Source: Planctomycetota bacterium
GTDB lineage: Bacteria > Planctomycetota > GCA-2746535
Assembly: GCA_002746535.1 (NCBI GenBank)
Contig: NVWA01000006.1
Coordinates: 143,411 to 207,410, forward strand
Reading direction: 5' to 3'
Length of the DNA: 64,000 nt
In this document: positions 44,339 to 54,175 of the stretch, piece by piece
How the letters are laid out: each line of letters starts with the position of its first letter
Position numbering within the stretch: position 1 is the stretch's first letter
Made by a program: the position numbers and the translations under genes
Notes under the pieces: generated by a model
Seen by the model: the letters and a program-made list of their open reading frames with translations, nothing else
Database searches by the model: none
Told to the model about the DNA's origin: nothing

Positions 44339-46414
44339 ATGAATCTGAAAATTAAATTAATTGGTGGAATGTTTCTAGTATTAATAGTGAGCGTGGTTTT
44401 TATTGTTTATGGACAAATTGGTAGTCAAGCTGTCCAAGATCATTCTAAATCTATTTTAAATAATACCTATCCTGCCTTAGAAAAATCAAATCAAATTGTA
44501 GAAATTGTTCGAGAAACTACAGAGAATATAGTGAATGGTTTTGATAGTACTGAAGATCATGATCAGATTAAAGATGAGATTAATAATATTAAAAATAATT
44601 TGGTAAATTTTCATTTAATCTTTAATTCAATTGTTGATGATAAATTTAAAACAAAACTTCAAATTATTAAAAGAGATTATTTAGAATACTCACAAACAGG
44701 GATAAAAGTTCTTGAATCTTCTATGAAGGAGAATGCTGATGACATTGATAGTGAGAAAATATTTGAATTAACAAAGAGACTCTTGGATAATCTATCTGAT
44801 TACAGTAATTCAAAAAAAAATCAGATGACCAGCGAATTAAAAAATATTGATGATCAGGCGGGAGATTTTAAGAAATTATTTTTAAATGTTGGTTGGTTTT
44901 TAATCTTAGTCGTTTTGTTTATTGTTACGGTTGTACTGCTTACTATTCAAGCGATCAATGGGTTGGTTATTAGCGCTAAATTTCTTGCAGAAGGTCGATT
45001 AGAAAGTGAAATAATAATTAATAGAACTGATGAGCTGGGTGTTTTGCAAACAACATTTGAGCATATGAGATTATCATTGCGCGACCATATTGCAAATTTA
45101 GATAATAAAGTACAAGAGAAGACCGTAGAGATCTCTAATCAAATGGTTACTTTGCAAAATACTACAGATGTCTTAGAACACAGTGAAAATAAAATCAGGT
45201 CTATCATTGAATCGGCTTTTGATGCTATCATAATGACTAATCGAGAAGGGGAGATAGAAGAGTTTAATCCTGCAGCAGCTAAGTTGTTTTCTAAATCAGA
45301 AGATGAAATGATAGGTAAAAATATCCATGACTCAATTTTACAAGATGAACATGCCCATTTATTTAATTCTTCTGTAAAAAAAGATTTTTTAGAACCAACT
45401 CATGTTAATGAATTAATTGAAACTAAATTTTCTCAAGATAATTCAGAAAATTCTTTTTGGGCTGATATTTATATTACTGTGGTAGACTCAGGTAATAAAA
45501 ATATATCTTATGTTTATTTCATTCGAGATATTTCTGAAAGAATTAATGCCACGATAGTGGAGAAAAATTTACAAAAGCAATTGCTTGAAGCATCTAGACA
45601 TGCTGGTAAAGCGGAGATCGCAACGAGTGTATTACACAATGTAGGTAATGTCTTGAATTCAATTAATTCATCGGCATCAGCAATGCGGGAAGTTTTGAGT
45701 AATTCTAGACTAAGTTCTTATCATCAAATTTGTGAGATAATCACTAATAATATTGGAAACATTGGTGAATTTATCTCGACAGATCCCAAAGGAAAAGTCA
45801 TTCCAGAATATTTATTAAAGTTGTCTGATGTATTAAGCGATGAGCATGAACATTTAAATAAAGAAATGGAACGAGTCACCGTAAATATAAACCATATTGT
45901 TGAAATTGTTAAATCTCAACAATCATTTGCGGGTCATTCTAATGTTTTTGAAGAATTGCAAATTAGTGATATATTTGAAGATTCTATACAAATAAATAAA
46001 GCGTCGTTAGATAGGCATGGTGTAGAAGTCATTCGTGATATTCCTGGAGACTTAACGTATATTGTTGATAGGCACAAGCTTATTCAAATATTGACAAATT
46101 TAATTAGTAATGCTAAACATGCTTTAAAACATGTGGAAACTGATAAAGCTAAAATATATTGTTCTGCAGAAAAAATGTCAAATGGATCTCTTGTAATGCA
46201 AGTTAGAGATAATGGTGCCGGAATCAAAGAAGAAAATTTAAAAAGCTTATTTACTTATGGATTTACGACTAAAAAAGAAGGCCATGGTTTTGGCTTACAC
46301 AGTTGTGTGCTTGCGGCTAAAGATATGGGTGGTGAAATGACTGTTGAAAGTGATGGCGAAAATCAAGGTGCCTGCTTTACTATAATTTTGCAACCAAATG
46401 ATATTTTAAATTAG
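44339..46414 (+). CDS. membrane sensor histidine kinase with HAMP and PAS domains
   Basis: Protein of 691 residues: TM1 (KLIGGMFLVLIVSVVFIVYG), a periplasmic helical sensor of about 145 residues, TM2 (WFLILVVLFIVTVVLLTI), HAMP (ISAKFLAEGRLESEIIINRT), coiled coil, PAS (SIIESAFDAIIMTNREGEIE), then the kinase core. The H-box is atypical: ATSVLHNVGNVLNSINSS with His433, a variant found in a distinct kinase subgroup. N-box LTNLISNAKHAL, G1 DNGAGI, and G2 GFGLHSCVLAAKDMGGEM complete the ATPase. It autophosphorylates on signal and passes phosphate to a regulator; the best nearby candidate is the convergent receiver protein at 46411. The signal is unknown. Confidence 0.93.
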   Translation: MNLKIKLIGGMFLVLIVSVVFIVYGQIGSQAVQDHSKSILNNTYPALEKSNQIVEIVRETTENIVNGFDSTEDHDQIKDEINNIKNNLVNFHLIFNSIVDDKFKTKLQIIKRDYLEYSQTGIKVLESSMKENADDIDSEKIFELTKRLLDNLSDYSNSKKNQMTSELKNIDDQAGDFKKLFLNVGWFLILVVLFIVTVVLLTIQAINGLVISAKFLAEGRLESEIIINRTDELGVLQTTFEHMRLSLRDHIANLDNKVQEKTVEISNQMVTLQNTTDVLEHSENKIRSIIESAFDAIIMTNREGEIEEFNPAAAKLFSKSEDEMIGKNIHDSILQDEHAHLFNSSVKKDFLEPTHVNELIETKFSQDNSENSFWADIYITVVDSGNKNISYVYFIRDISERINATIVEKNLQKQLLEASRHAGKAEIATSVLHNVGNVLNSINSSASAMREVLSNSRLSSYHQICEIITNNIGNIGEFISTDPKGKVIPEYLLKLSDVLSDEHEHLNKEMERVTVNINHIVEIVKSQQSFAGHSNVFEELQISDIFEDSIQINKASLDRHGVEVIRDIPGDLTYIVDRHKLIQILTNLISNAKHALKHVETDKAKIYCSAEKMSNGSLVMQVRDNGAGIKEENLKSLFTYGFTTKKEGHGFGLHSCVLAAKDMGGEMTVESDGENQGACFTIILQPNDILN

Positions 46415-46788
46415 GGATTCTTATTTGTAATGGTTGCAATGGCATCATCAAAATCGGAAAAAATAAACGGTTTTGTTATAACTTGAATTAATGATTTGTG
46501 TTTACGTATCATTCTATGAAATTCTGCCGTTGGTGAACCAGAGCAAGCAATTAAATTTTGATTAGGATTTATTTTTAATATCTTCTCTACCAGTTTATCA
46601 CCTCTCAATTGAGGCATAAAAAAATCAACAGTTATGATGTCGTAAATTGTATTTTCTTGATAGTGTTCTAACGCTTCTAGAGGATCGTTAAAAACAACGG
46701 TGGTATTGTTCTGAGACAAGTAGATGTCTAATACATTGGTAATGTCTTTATCATCATCAATGATTAATATGTTCAACAAATTTCTCAA
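46411..46788 (-). CDS. single-domain response regulator
   Basis: Receiver-only protein of 125 residues: acidic cluster Asp11-13 (IIDDDKD), phosphoacceptor Asp55 (ITVDFFMPQLRGD), a Ser in ACSGSP at the usual Thr/Ser switch position and Lys in ITKPFIF. No output domain. Its stop overlaps the histidine kinase stop by four bases in a convergent arrangement, so the two cannot share a transcript, although they may be partners. Confidence 0.9.
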   Translation of the reverse strand: MRNLLNILIIDDDKDITNVLDIYLSQNNTTVVFNDPLEALEHYQENTIYDIITVDFFMPQLRGDKLVEKILKINPNQNLIACSGSPTAEFHRMIRKHKSLIQVITKPFIFSDFDDAIATITNKNP

Positions 46789-46921
46789 AAAAGACTAGTA
46801 GTTATTTTATGACATGGATTATTTCAAAAGATCTATATTTATCATCTATAATTTCGATTATGTTGAAAATTATTGGTAGATTAATTTCCTAAGAAAATTT
46901 AATACCTTCAAATTATGGCAA

Positions 46922-49900
46922 TTAAGATTGTACTTTTTTATTTGTTTTAATGGTTGGAAGTAAGGAGTATAGCACCGGTATTAAAATTAACGTTATAACG
47001 GTTGCAAAAATCAAACCTGATGCCATGGCTAGTACCATTGGTATGATAAAGGGTTCGGTTCCCCATATGAATCCATATATTGTTGGCAATAGGCCTAATA
47101 CGGTTGTTATGGTTGTCAAGAGCACTGGTCTCAATCTGGTTGATGCACCCTCTAATATGACTTCAATGTCCAAGCTTTTATGTTTTTTAGTCACATCATT
47201 CAAATACGTGACCATCACGAGTGAGTCATTTACGACTACTCCAATCATTCCAAGAGTTCCAATTAAAGCAATGAAACTGAGAGGGATCCCATGGATATAA
47301 AAGGCAATAATGACGCCTACTAATCCAAATGGTATCGCCACCATAATTAAAAATGGTTGGATAAATGAATCAAGCAATAAAATGAGAGTACAATATATTG
47401 CCATCATTGAGAACAAAAATGCTACTTTGAAATATTTAAAACTTTCAGCAGTTTGCTCACCTTCACCACCAAAAATAATTTCTATTTCTGGAATTTCATC
47501 AATTTTGTTTTCAAATAATTTTTTAACATCGTCATTTATTTCCTGTGAAGTTTTTGGTGAATGTGAAGAGTTTTTAATTTCTTTTAATTCTGCCGTAATC
47601 ACAATGGCCTTTTTACCTTTGAAGTGGGTTATAGATTCATTGGCATGAGAGCTTTCAGCTTTAGAAATATCTTTTAATTTAATTAATTTATTTAATTGGT
47701 TTGGTACTTGTAGCTCACCCAAAATAGCTTTATTGCCTCTTTGATCTTTTTGCAGTTGTACACGAAAATCTATTTCTTCTCCATTATTTCTGACAGTTGT
47801 GGCTATATTTCCGTCATAAGCAATTCTTACCGCGCTCGAAACATCAATGGCTGAAATTTTTAATTTTGCCATTTGTTCATAATTCAATCTTAAACGAATT
47901 TCTTTTTTCCCAATTTTATTGCTGGTAGTGACTTCTTTAAGATCAGGATGATTTTTTAAATAGGCTAAAATTTCATTTTCCAATTCTGCGGTTAAATTAA
48001 TATTATCTGATACCAATTTTAAATTAATGGCTTTGCCAACGGGAGGTCCATCTTTGATTGATCTCACTATTAACTTTTTAAATGTTTTTATAGAGCCAAC
48101 TTTCTTAGATAAGTTTTTAATTATGTCATCGCTTACTAAGTCGCGTTTAGCTGCTGGATGCAATATAATTGTAATTAAGGCCCAGTTTTTATGTGGAGAA
48201 GGATCATTCGCCATCTCTTCTGTGCGATGGTCACCAATAATAGTTTTGTATCCAATCATTAAATCATCCGAAATTTGATCAACTATTTTTTCAATTTCTT
48301 TAACTTTAGTTGATGTCACTTCAAGAGAATCTCCAGGATCAGTTTCCATCACAATATAAAATAGATCAACATCTCCAGCAGGGAATAGGTTATATTTATA
48401 ATTGGAATATGAAAACATTGCTGTAGCTACGAAAATAATAAAAAATGTAAGTAAAACTAATCCACGATTTCTTAAACAGACTCTCAAGACGGATGTATAT
48501 TTCTTTCTTAGATAGATAGTAAGTTTTCTAGTTTTGGCTTTTCCTTTTTTCTGATTTGCTAGATGAGATGGTAAAAGTGTAACCGATTCAAATAAACTCA
48601 TCAACAAGGTTAAAATAACTATTACCGGTATGGCATAAATAAATTTGCCTAAAATTCCTGTCATAAATAGTAATGGACTGAAACAAAGAATGGTAGTAAT
48701 TATGGTGGCACAAACTGGTTTGAAGACTTCTTTTGTACCCTGGATCGCGGCCAGCCTGGGTTCCATGCCTGTTTCAATATGCCGATTAATATTTTCTGCA
48801 ACGACAATAGCATCATCCACAATCATTCCTAGAACGACCACCATCGTTATTAATGAAATCATATTTGTGGTTAGATCAAAGGCTGGCATAAATAAATAGG
48901 CCCCAAAGACCGATACGGGTATCCCAAGGCCCACCCAAAAAGCAGTCCGAAAGTTTAAAAATATAAATAAGGATAAAACAACGAGGATAAATCCCGCGAG
49001 TGCATTCATCGTAACAATTCTTAATAGGCTTTTAGTGTATATAGTATAGTCAACAATTACTCGAATTTTCAGTTCACTTTTTGAATACCGATCTTGATAC
49101 TTTTTTACAATTTTGACAATTTCTTTTGTTAAATCGATTACATCGGTTGAACCGCTTCTTTTAATTGTAAGGTGTATACAATGTTCACCATTACTCCTCG
49201 TTAAAAACATTGGCTTTTCATAGCCCATTGTAACTTCTGCTATATCCTTAACTTTTAATTGTTTGCCGTCAAAATTACTTCTTATAATCACTTCAGAGAC
49301 ATCTAGTGGATTCTCAAATTCAGAAAAGGTGACTATCTTCTTCTCATCGACAAAAGATTCTAATGTACCACCTGAAAGCTTTACATTGCGTCTTTTAATA
49401 GCGTGAATTACATCAGTGAATGAAATATTCTGTGCTTCAAGTTTTTTTGCATCACAAGAAATATGAACTTCTTTTTTCTGAAAGTTTAATTTTATTATTT
49501 GACCTACACCACCAATATTTTTAATTTCTGACTCTATGCTTTTTGATATATCTCTTAGTTCAGAGTATTTATCTTTTGGGCCAACAATCGCTAGCTCCAT
49601 GACGGGAAAATCAGTGGATTTAATTTCTTTTAAAACAGGTCTGCTTTTGACTTCTTTTGGTAAATTGGTGACACTGTCTAAAGCAGATCTAATGTCATTC
49701 CTTAATTGAATGGAATCAGGATAGTCGGGGTCAAGCTCTAGAGTAATTAAAGACATAGATTCAATTGAATTTGAATGCATCCTTAAAATTCCGTCAATTT
49801 GTTCTAGCTCATCTTCAAGAGGATCAGTTACATTTATTTCTACATCTTCCGGTGATGCACCAGGATAAATGGTTGTTATGCTCAGTATGTCCATATTTAC

Positions 49901-50017
49901 ATTTGGGTTCCCTTGCCGGGGAAGATTTAACATGGTGACACCACCACCAAATAAAATGAATAATAAAACCATGTTGGTTAGTTTGAAGTTGTCTATGAAG
50001 AATTCTGTTATTTTCAT
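46922..50017 (-). CDS. RND-superfamily efflux permease (AcrB/HAE1-like)
   Basis: Inner-membrane proton-driven exporter of 1031 residues with the usual duplicated plan: TM1 (TNMVLLFILFGGGVTML), large periplasmic loop, TM2-6, TM7, second loop and TM8-12. The proton-relay acids are in GMIVDDAIVVAENINRHIETG (TM4 Asp-Asp pair). Typical periplasmic segments are IYPGASPEDVEINVTDPLE and ALDSVTNLPKEVKSRPV. GMIGVVVNDSLVMVTYLN is TM10. Substrate unknown; HAE1 by its acids rather than heavy-metal HME. It is 33 bp downstream of a TolC-like gene. No periplasmic adaptor (MFP) gene is nearby. Confidence 0.93.
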   Translation of the reverse strand: MKITEFFIDNFKLTNMVLLFILFGGGVTMLNLPRQGNPNVNMDILSITTIYPGASPEDVEINVTDPLEDELEQIDGILRMHSNSIESMSLITLELDPDYPDSIQLRNDIRSALDSVTNLPKEVKSRPVLKEIKSTDFPVMELAIVGPKDKYSELRDISKSIESEIKNIGGVGQIIKLNFQKKEVHISCDAKKLEAQNISFTDVIHAIKRRNVKLSGGTLESFVDEKKIVTFSEFENPLDVSEVIIRSNFDGKQLKVKDIAEVTMGYEKPMFLTRSNGEHCIHLTIKRSGSTDVIDLTKEIVKIVKKYQDRYSKSELKIRVIVDYTIYTKSLLRIVTMNALAGFILVVLSLFIFLNFRTAFWVGLGIPVSVFGAYLFMPAFDLTTNMISLITMVVVLGMIVDDAIVVAENINRHIETGMEPRLAAIQGTKEVFKPVCATIITTILCFSPLLFMTGILGKFIYAIPVIVILTLLMSLFESVTLLPSHLANQKKGKAKTRKLTIYLRKKYTSVLRVCLRNRGLVLLTFFIIFVATAMFSYSNYKYNLFPAGDVDLFYIVMETDPGDSLEVTSTKVKEIEKIVDQISDDLMIGYKTIIGDHRTEEMANDPSPHKNWALITIILHPAAKRDLVSDDIIKNLSKKVGSIKTFKKLIVRSIKDGPPVGKAINLKLVSDNINLTAELENEILAYLKNHPDLKEVTTSNKIGKKEIRLRLNYEQMAKLKISAIDVSSAVRIAYDGNIATTVRNNGEEIDFRVQLQKDQRGNKAILGELQVPNQLNKLIKLKDISKAESSHANESITHFKGKKAIVITAELKEIKNSSHSPKTSQEINDDVKKLFENKIDEIPEIEIIFGGEGEQTAESFKYFKVAFLFSMMAIYCTLILLLDSFIQPFLIMVAIPFGLVGVIIAFYIHGIPLSFIALIGTLGMIGVVVNDSLVMVTYLNDVTKKHKSLDIEVILEGASTRLRPVLLTTITTVLGLLPTIYGFIWGTEPFIIPMVLAMASGLIFATVITLILIPVLYSLLPTIKTNKKVQS

Positions 50018-50050
50018 TTTATCTTTTACTTTGGGTCAAAAATATTATTT

Positions 50051-51463
50051 TTAATTACTTGGAACCAACTTATCTGTTAAGGCATAAAAGTGAAGCAATA
50101 GGCCATGGTACTTCGCAGCATTTTCAAGATAAGAAAATTTTGCTTCTTGTTCCTCATCTTGACTTTGAATTAATGTAGAGAACTGAGTCTTCCCAGTATT
50201 ATAGGATTTCATCTCTTCGATGGTTTTATTGGTATTAATAAGTATTCTTTCATTTCCCAAATCAGCAATTTTTTTGCTAAATTTAATTTTTGAAATTAAT
50301 GTCCGCGTATTAGATTCTAATAATTGTTCAATATTTCTTTTTTCAAGTTTTATTCTTTCGAGTTCTAATCTGACTTTTAGCAGCTCTTGCTTGTTTGTGG
50401 TATTCCCGATTGGATGACTAAAGGTTATACCTGCTGAATAAGATGGTTTGTCCAGTGATGTAGAATCATTAAACTTTTCACTGCCATCTTCAAACTGGGC
50501 ATTTATATTGATGTCTAATTTTGGTTTTCCTTTATTTTTAGTTCCACTCAGTTTTAAATAATATTGTTTCATTAAAATATCTACCATTTTTATGAGTCGC
50601 GAGGTATTTTTTATTTTATATATTACTGTTTGTATATTTGGTAATTCGATACTTTTCGAAAAATCGTAAACGATATTTTGATTAAGGATTTTTTTTGAAC
50701 CAGCAATAATAGAAACCTTAATTCTTGATGATATAAATTCAGATTCAATCATCATTTTTTGTTGTTCAATTAGTTTCTCGAGACTTTGTGCTCTCAATAA
50801 ATCTACTTTTTCGACCATGTTTTGATCAAGTTTTTTCTTTAACTGTTTGCTTTGTGATATGGCGAATGAATGCCTCTTATTCATTATTGTAAGTTTTTGA
50901 AATAACAAGGCGCAGATCACAAACTCTTGTCCGAAGTTTATCAGCAGTTCTTCTTTATTTTCAAATTCTTCAATAGCTTTTATTTTTACATGATAGCCAG
51001 CTAGTTTGTAAGGTAATTTACTTAATTTACCTCCGAAATTTTTAAGAAGAGGCTGAGAATAAGACAGGGATATTCCATTTTTTGTAAATCTTGAATTGTA
51101 TAAAACGGCTTCGGCATTTATTTTTGAATTTGTTATTAAAGCGGTAAATGTTCCTCCGGTTTGCCAAAACCTTTTATCGATACCAGTTGTAATACTATAC
51201 CCATCAACTTTATTTGGTTCTGTCGGAAAACCAGTGGCCAATTCATGTTTGTAATACCTAGCATGATTGAAGATCCTAAAATTCTTCTTACCCAAAAATT
51301 TATTTTGTGAAGCTTGAAATATTTTTTTAGATAAGGTCGCTTTTTTATAGTTTGGGTTATTCTTTTTTACCAATTCAAAATATTCTTTTAGTGTGATTTC
51401 ATCTGCGGATGATAAAAGAAAAAGTAGGTTGGCAATTAATGAAATAAAGATTAATTTCTTCAT
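50051..51463 (-). CDS. TolC-family outer membrane efflux protein
   Basis: Protein of 470 residues with signal peptide (KLIFISLIANLLFLLSSA) and the outer-membrane efflux plan of two repeats with long alpha-helical hairpins: ITLKEYFELVKKNNPNYKKA at the N-terminus, GISLSYSQPLLKNFGG and KPSYSAGITFSHPIGNTTNK strands, and helices rich in Lys and Glu. It exports through the outer membrane for the RND pump encoded next. First gene of the pair, preceded by an AraC-type gene 100 bp away on the same strand. Confidence 0.88.
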   Translation of the reverse strand: MKKLIFISLIANLLFLLSSADEITLKEYFELVKKNNPNYKKATLSKKIFQASQNKFLGKKNFRIFNHARYYKHELATGFPTEPNKVDGYSITTGIDKRFWQTGGTFTALITNSKINAEAVLYNSRFTKNGISLSYSQPLLKNFGGKLSKLPYKLAGYHVKIKAIEEFENKEELLINFGQEFVICALLFQKLTIMNKRHSFAISQSKQLKKKLDQNMVEKVDLLRAQSLEKLIEQQKMMIESEFISSRIKVSIIAGSKKILNQNIVYDFSKSIELPNIQTVIYKIKNTSRLIKMVDILMKQYYLKLSGTKNKGKPKLDININAQFEDGSEKFNDSTSLDKPSYSAGITFSHPIGNTTNKQELLKVRLELERIKLEKRNIEQLLESNTRTLISKIKFSKKIADLGNERILINTNKTIEEMKSYNTGKTQFSTLIQSQDEEQEAKFSYLENAAKYHGLLLHFYALTDKLVPSN

Positions 51464-51564
51464 AGTATTTCCTATTTATAGAAAGATCATACTATTCTCT
51501 GATAAACAGTTGGAATACAAATAAAATTCAAAATTGTTGAGGTGTTTTATGAGAAAAAAAAGAA

Positions 51565-52377
51565 TTAAAACCGATTTGACTTCCTGTATGCTTCAGGAGA
51601 TAAGCCATAAATATCTTTAAATTGTTTACAGAATAAACTGAAATTCGTCATATTTAGCATTGAGGCAATTTGATTGATATTCAAAGTAGTTTCTTTGATT
51701 ATTTCTCCGGCTCTTTCCATCTTAATTTTTTTTAGATAATATCGAGGTGCTTGTTTATATGTATTTTTAAATAAGCGTGAAAAATAATCTAGACTTAAAT
51801 TAACTTGATTAGCTAATTCACTGATATCTATGTTTTTATGAATATTGATGGTTATGTATTCCTGAATTACTTTTCTCTTTTGAAAATCAAATGTTTTTTC
51901 TTCTTCCGTTTCTTCATAGTTGAACATTATATATTCGCTTAGAAATTGTAACCAAATACCTTTAAAAATACTTTTCAAATAAGGATGAGAATGTAAGTCA
52001 AAATCATGCCATTGGGAGAAATAATTTTTAAACGCTAAATAATTTTTATTAAATAATAATACCTGTTTAAAGTGACTTTTAAATTCAGGTATTAAAATTC
52101 GTAAATTAAAAAACCTAGATTCATTTTTATCATCTGATTTATAATATTGTCTTATGGATGTGGGGGAGATCCAAATTATCTGGCCTTCTTCAACTCTATA
52201 GGATTTTGAGTCTATTTTCATTTCAAGAAAACCTTTTTCGACATAAGTAAGAAGGTGACAATCGAGAGATTCAGGTAAATTATGAAAAGATTCATTTCTT
52301 ATATGATGTTTACAGAGAACCATCTCTACATTGTTTGATTCGCTTAAAATCTTTTCAAGTAATATTTTTGTTTTCAT
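51565..52377 (-). CDS. AraC-family transcriptional regulator
   Basis: Protein of about 270 residues from the ATG at 52377 (a GTG at 52392 would add five). An N-terminal cupin-like sensing domain (LTYVEKGFLEMKIDSKSYRV, EEGQIIWISPTSIRQYY) precedes a C-terminal double HTH (DISELANQVNLSLDYFSRLF; NINQIASMLNMTNFSLFCKQ; IYGLSPEAYRK). It is divergent from the sulfatase gene at 52500 with about 120 bp between starts, the standard layout for a dedicated activator. It could also affect the TolC-RND pair downstream. The effector is probably a sugar, by family. Confidence 0.92.
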   Translation of the reverse strand: MKTKILLEKILSESNNVEMVLCKHHIRNESFHNLPESLDCHLLTYVEKGFLEMKIDSKSYRVEEGQIIWISPTSIRQYYKSDDKNESRFFNLRILIPEFKSHFKQVLLFNKNYLAFKNYFSQWHDFDLHSHPYLKSIFKGIWLQFLSEYIMFNYEETEEEKTFDFQKRKVIQEYITINIHKNIDISELANQVNLSLDYFSRLFKNTYKQAPRYYLKKIKMERAGEIIKETTLNINQIASMLNMTNFSLFCKQFKDIYGLSPEAYRKSNRF

Positions 52378-52499
52378 TTTGAAATAGATCACCGGTTAAA
52401 CGATATAAATCATCATTTGAATATTATAGATTAAAATGCCTTCTATAGTACAAATAAGGGAATAATAATTAGTAATACTGAATTATAGAGGATTTTCAT

Positions 52500-53912
52500 A
52501 TGAAAAAACCTAACGTTTTAATGATAATGTCTGATGAGCATGCAAGAAGTGTTGCGAGTTGTTACGGAGATAAAATTTGTCAAACGCCAAACCTACAAAA
52601 GTTAGCTGATCAAGGGGTGGTTTTTGATGCTTGTTATACCACTAGTCCTTTGTGTGTTCCAGCAAGATTAAGTTTTACCGCCGGTAAATATGTTAGTAGA
52701 TGTAAGGCATGGTCAAATGCTAATGAGCTACCTGATAAGGATATTGTTAGCTTGCCTAGAATTTTAAATAGAGCTGGTTATGAATCGTATTTATGTGGGA
52801 AAATGCATTATTCAAAAGAACGTAGATATGGGTATACATGTATGAATGACAATGATATGGATAATAATTGTACAACCAAAAATATGATGCCACATCGTAC
52901 AGACCCTGATGACAATACCATTCATTCAAATGCTTGGAAAAGTAGAGCCGATGAATTCATTGTTGGTGATGTTGAAGACTCATTCATAATGCGAGAAGAT
53001 AATACTCGAACGAAGAAAGTATGTGAGTTTATTCGCAATAGAAAATCTGAAGATAAACCATTTTTTATGACCTTAGGATATATTTCTCCTCATTTCCCTC
53101 TAATTGTTCCTCAAGAATATGTAGATAAATATAAAGATAAAGTCGGTCCTGCAGATGTCCCACCTGATTACATGGATAGATTACCAACCAACTATAAAGA
53201 GTTGATTCGGAATTTTGGAATTGATAATACGGATAGAGATAAACACAAAATAGGTCGTGAACACTATTGGGCTCTTATAAATTGGATGGATGATCAAATA
53301 GGTTTAGTCCTTGATTCATTAAAAGAATCTGGCTTAGATGAAAATACCGTCGTGATTTATACTAGTGATCATGGTGAAAACAAAGGTGATCATGGCATGT
53401 GGTGGAAAAATAATATGTATGAACATTCTGCCGGGATACCTTTGATTATTAAGTATCCTAATTTATGGCAGGGGGGCCAAAGAAGAAGTGGGGCCTGCTC
53501 ATTAGTTGATTTGGTACAAACAATTGCAGAATTAGGTCAAGCTGAAGTACCTTTAGATTGGGACGGAGATTCATTAATCCCATACTTGGATGATGAAAAA
53601 TATGATTGGAAAGATATGGCTGTCAGTGAATATTATGGTCATCATATTGCATCTGGTTTTAGTATGATCAGAATGGGAAATTGGAAGTACGTGTATCATA
53701 ATAAAATAAATGAGAATTATCCTGCCGAATTTGAGTTGTATGACCTTGAAACAGATCCAGGTGAATGGAATAATTTAGCTAAAGAAAAAATTCATGAAGA
53801 ACGAATTAAAAACATGCACGCACAATTACGAAAAGAACTAGGACGCGATCCAGAAGATTGCGCCGAAGAAAATCGCCAAGATGCCGAAGTTCGAAAAGCA
53901 CTTATTTCGTAG
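52500..53912 (+). CDS. sulfatase (formylglycine-dependent, choline-sulfatase-like)
   Basis: Type I sulfatase of 470 residues: metal start KPNVLMIMSDEHARSVASCY, CxPxR signature LCVPARLSFTAGKY (Cys becomes formylglycine), GKMHYS and TSDHGENKGDHGMWWKNNMY. EHSAGIPLIIKYP and the C-terminal YDLETDPGEWNNLA fit the family. No signal peptide is seen, so cytoplasmic action is likely. Same length as but different from the sulfatase at 29335-30747. Divergent AraC gene upstream. Its 3' end abuts a palindromic repeat. Substrate unknown. Confidence 0.95.
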   Translation: MKKPNVLMIMSDEHARSVASCYGDKICQTPNLQKLADQGVVFDACYTTSPLCVPARLSFTAGKYVSRCKAWSNANELPDKDIVSLPRILNRAGYESYLCGKMHYSKERRYGYTCMNDNDMDNNCTTKNMMPHRTDPDDNTIHSNAWKSRADEFIVGDVEDSFIMREDNTRTKKVCEFIRNRKSEDKPFFMTLGYISPHFPLIVPQEYVDKYKDKVGPADVPPDYMDRLPTNYKELIRNFGIDNTDRDKHKIGREHYWALINWMDDQIGLVLDSLKESGLDENTVVIYTSDHGENKGDHGMWWKNNMYEHSAGIPLIIKYPNLWQGGQRRSGACSLVDLVQTIAELGQAEVPLDWDGDSLIPYLDDEKYDWKDMAVSEYYGHHIASGFSMIRMGNWKYVYHNKINENYPAEFELYDLETDPGEWNNLAKEKIHEERIKNMHAQLRKELGRDPEDCAEENRQDAEVRKALIS

Positions 53913-53934
53913 ATAAGAAGCAATTGCTTTGAAA

Positions 53935-54129
53935 TGGGCGTTAGCTGTAGGTTGGGCTGAGTAATGCGAAGCCCAACATCTTTATGCAAATGTTAAAAAA
54001 ATCTAAATTATTCAATAAATATTAACTTCACTGAAAATTGGTGTCAAAAGACTTGTTTAATATCAATTGACTAAGTATTGTGAAATGTTGGGCTTCGCAT
54101 TACTCAGCCCAACCTACACCTGACGCCCA
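53935..54129. repeat. palindromic repeat element, copy A
   Basis: Two 45-nt arms, 53935-53979 and 54085-54129, are reverse complements at 43 of 45 positions. Both contain GTTGGGCTGAGTAATGCGAA and its complement; each arm is itself a small hairpin (TTGGGCT / AGCCCAA). About 105 nt separate the arms. A second copy lies at 55625-55811. Homology continues to the right of both copies (a shared TTCGA ... AATTCGCC block). It resembles REP/MITE elements and has no coding capacity. Confidence 0.9.
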
Positions 54130-54175
54130 AATTATTTTCGAATTAAATGTTCTAATTCGCCATCCCAAATAAAAA

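Noticed and set aside
46950..50054. Several plus-strand frames of 60-116 codons opposite the RND pump
   Set aside because: Shadow frames of a conserved transmembrane protein; no ribosome sites or domains.
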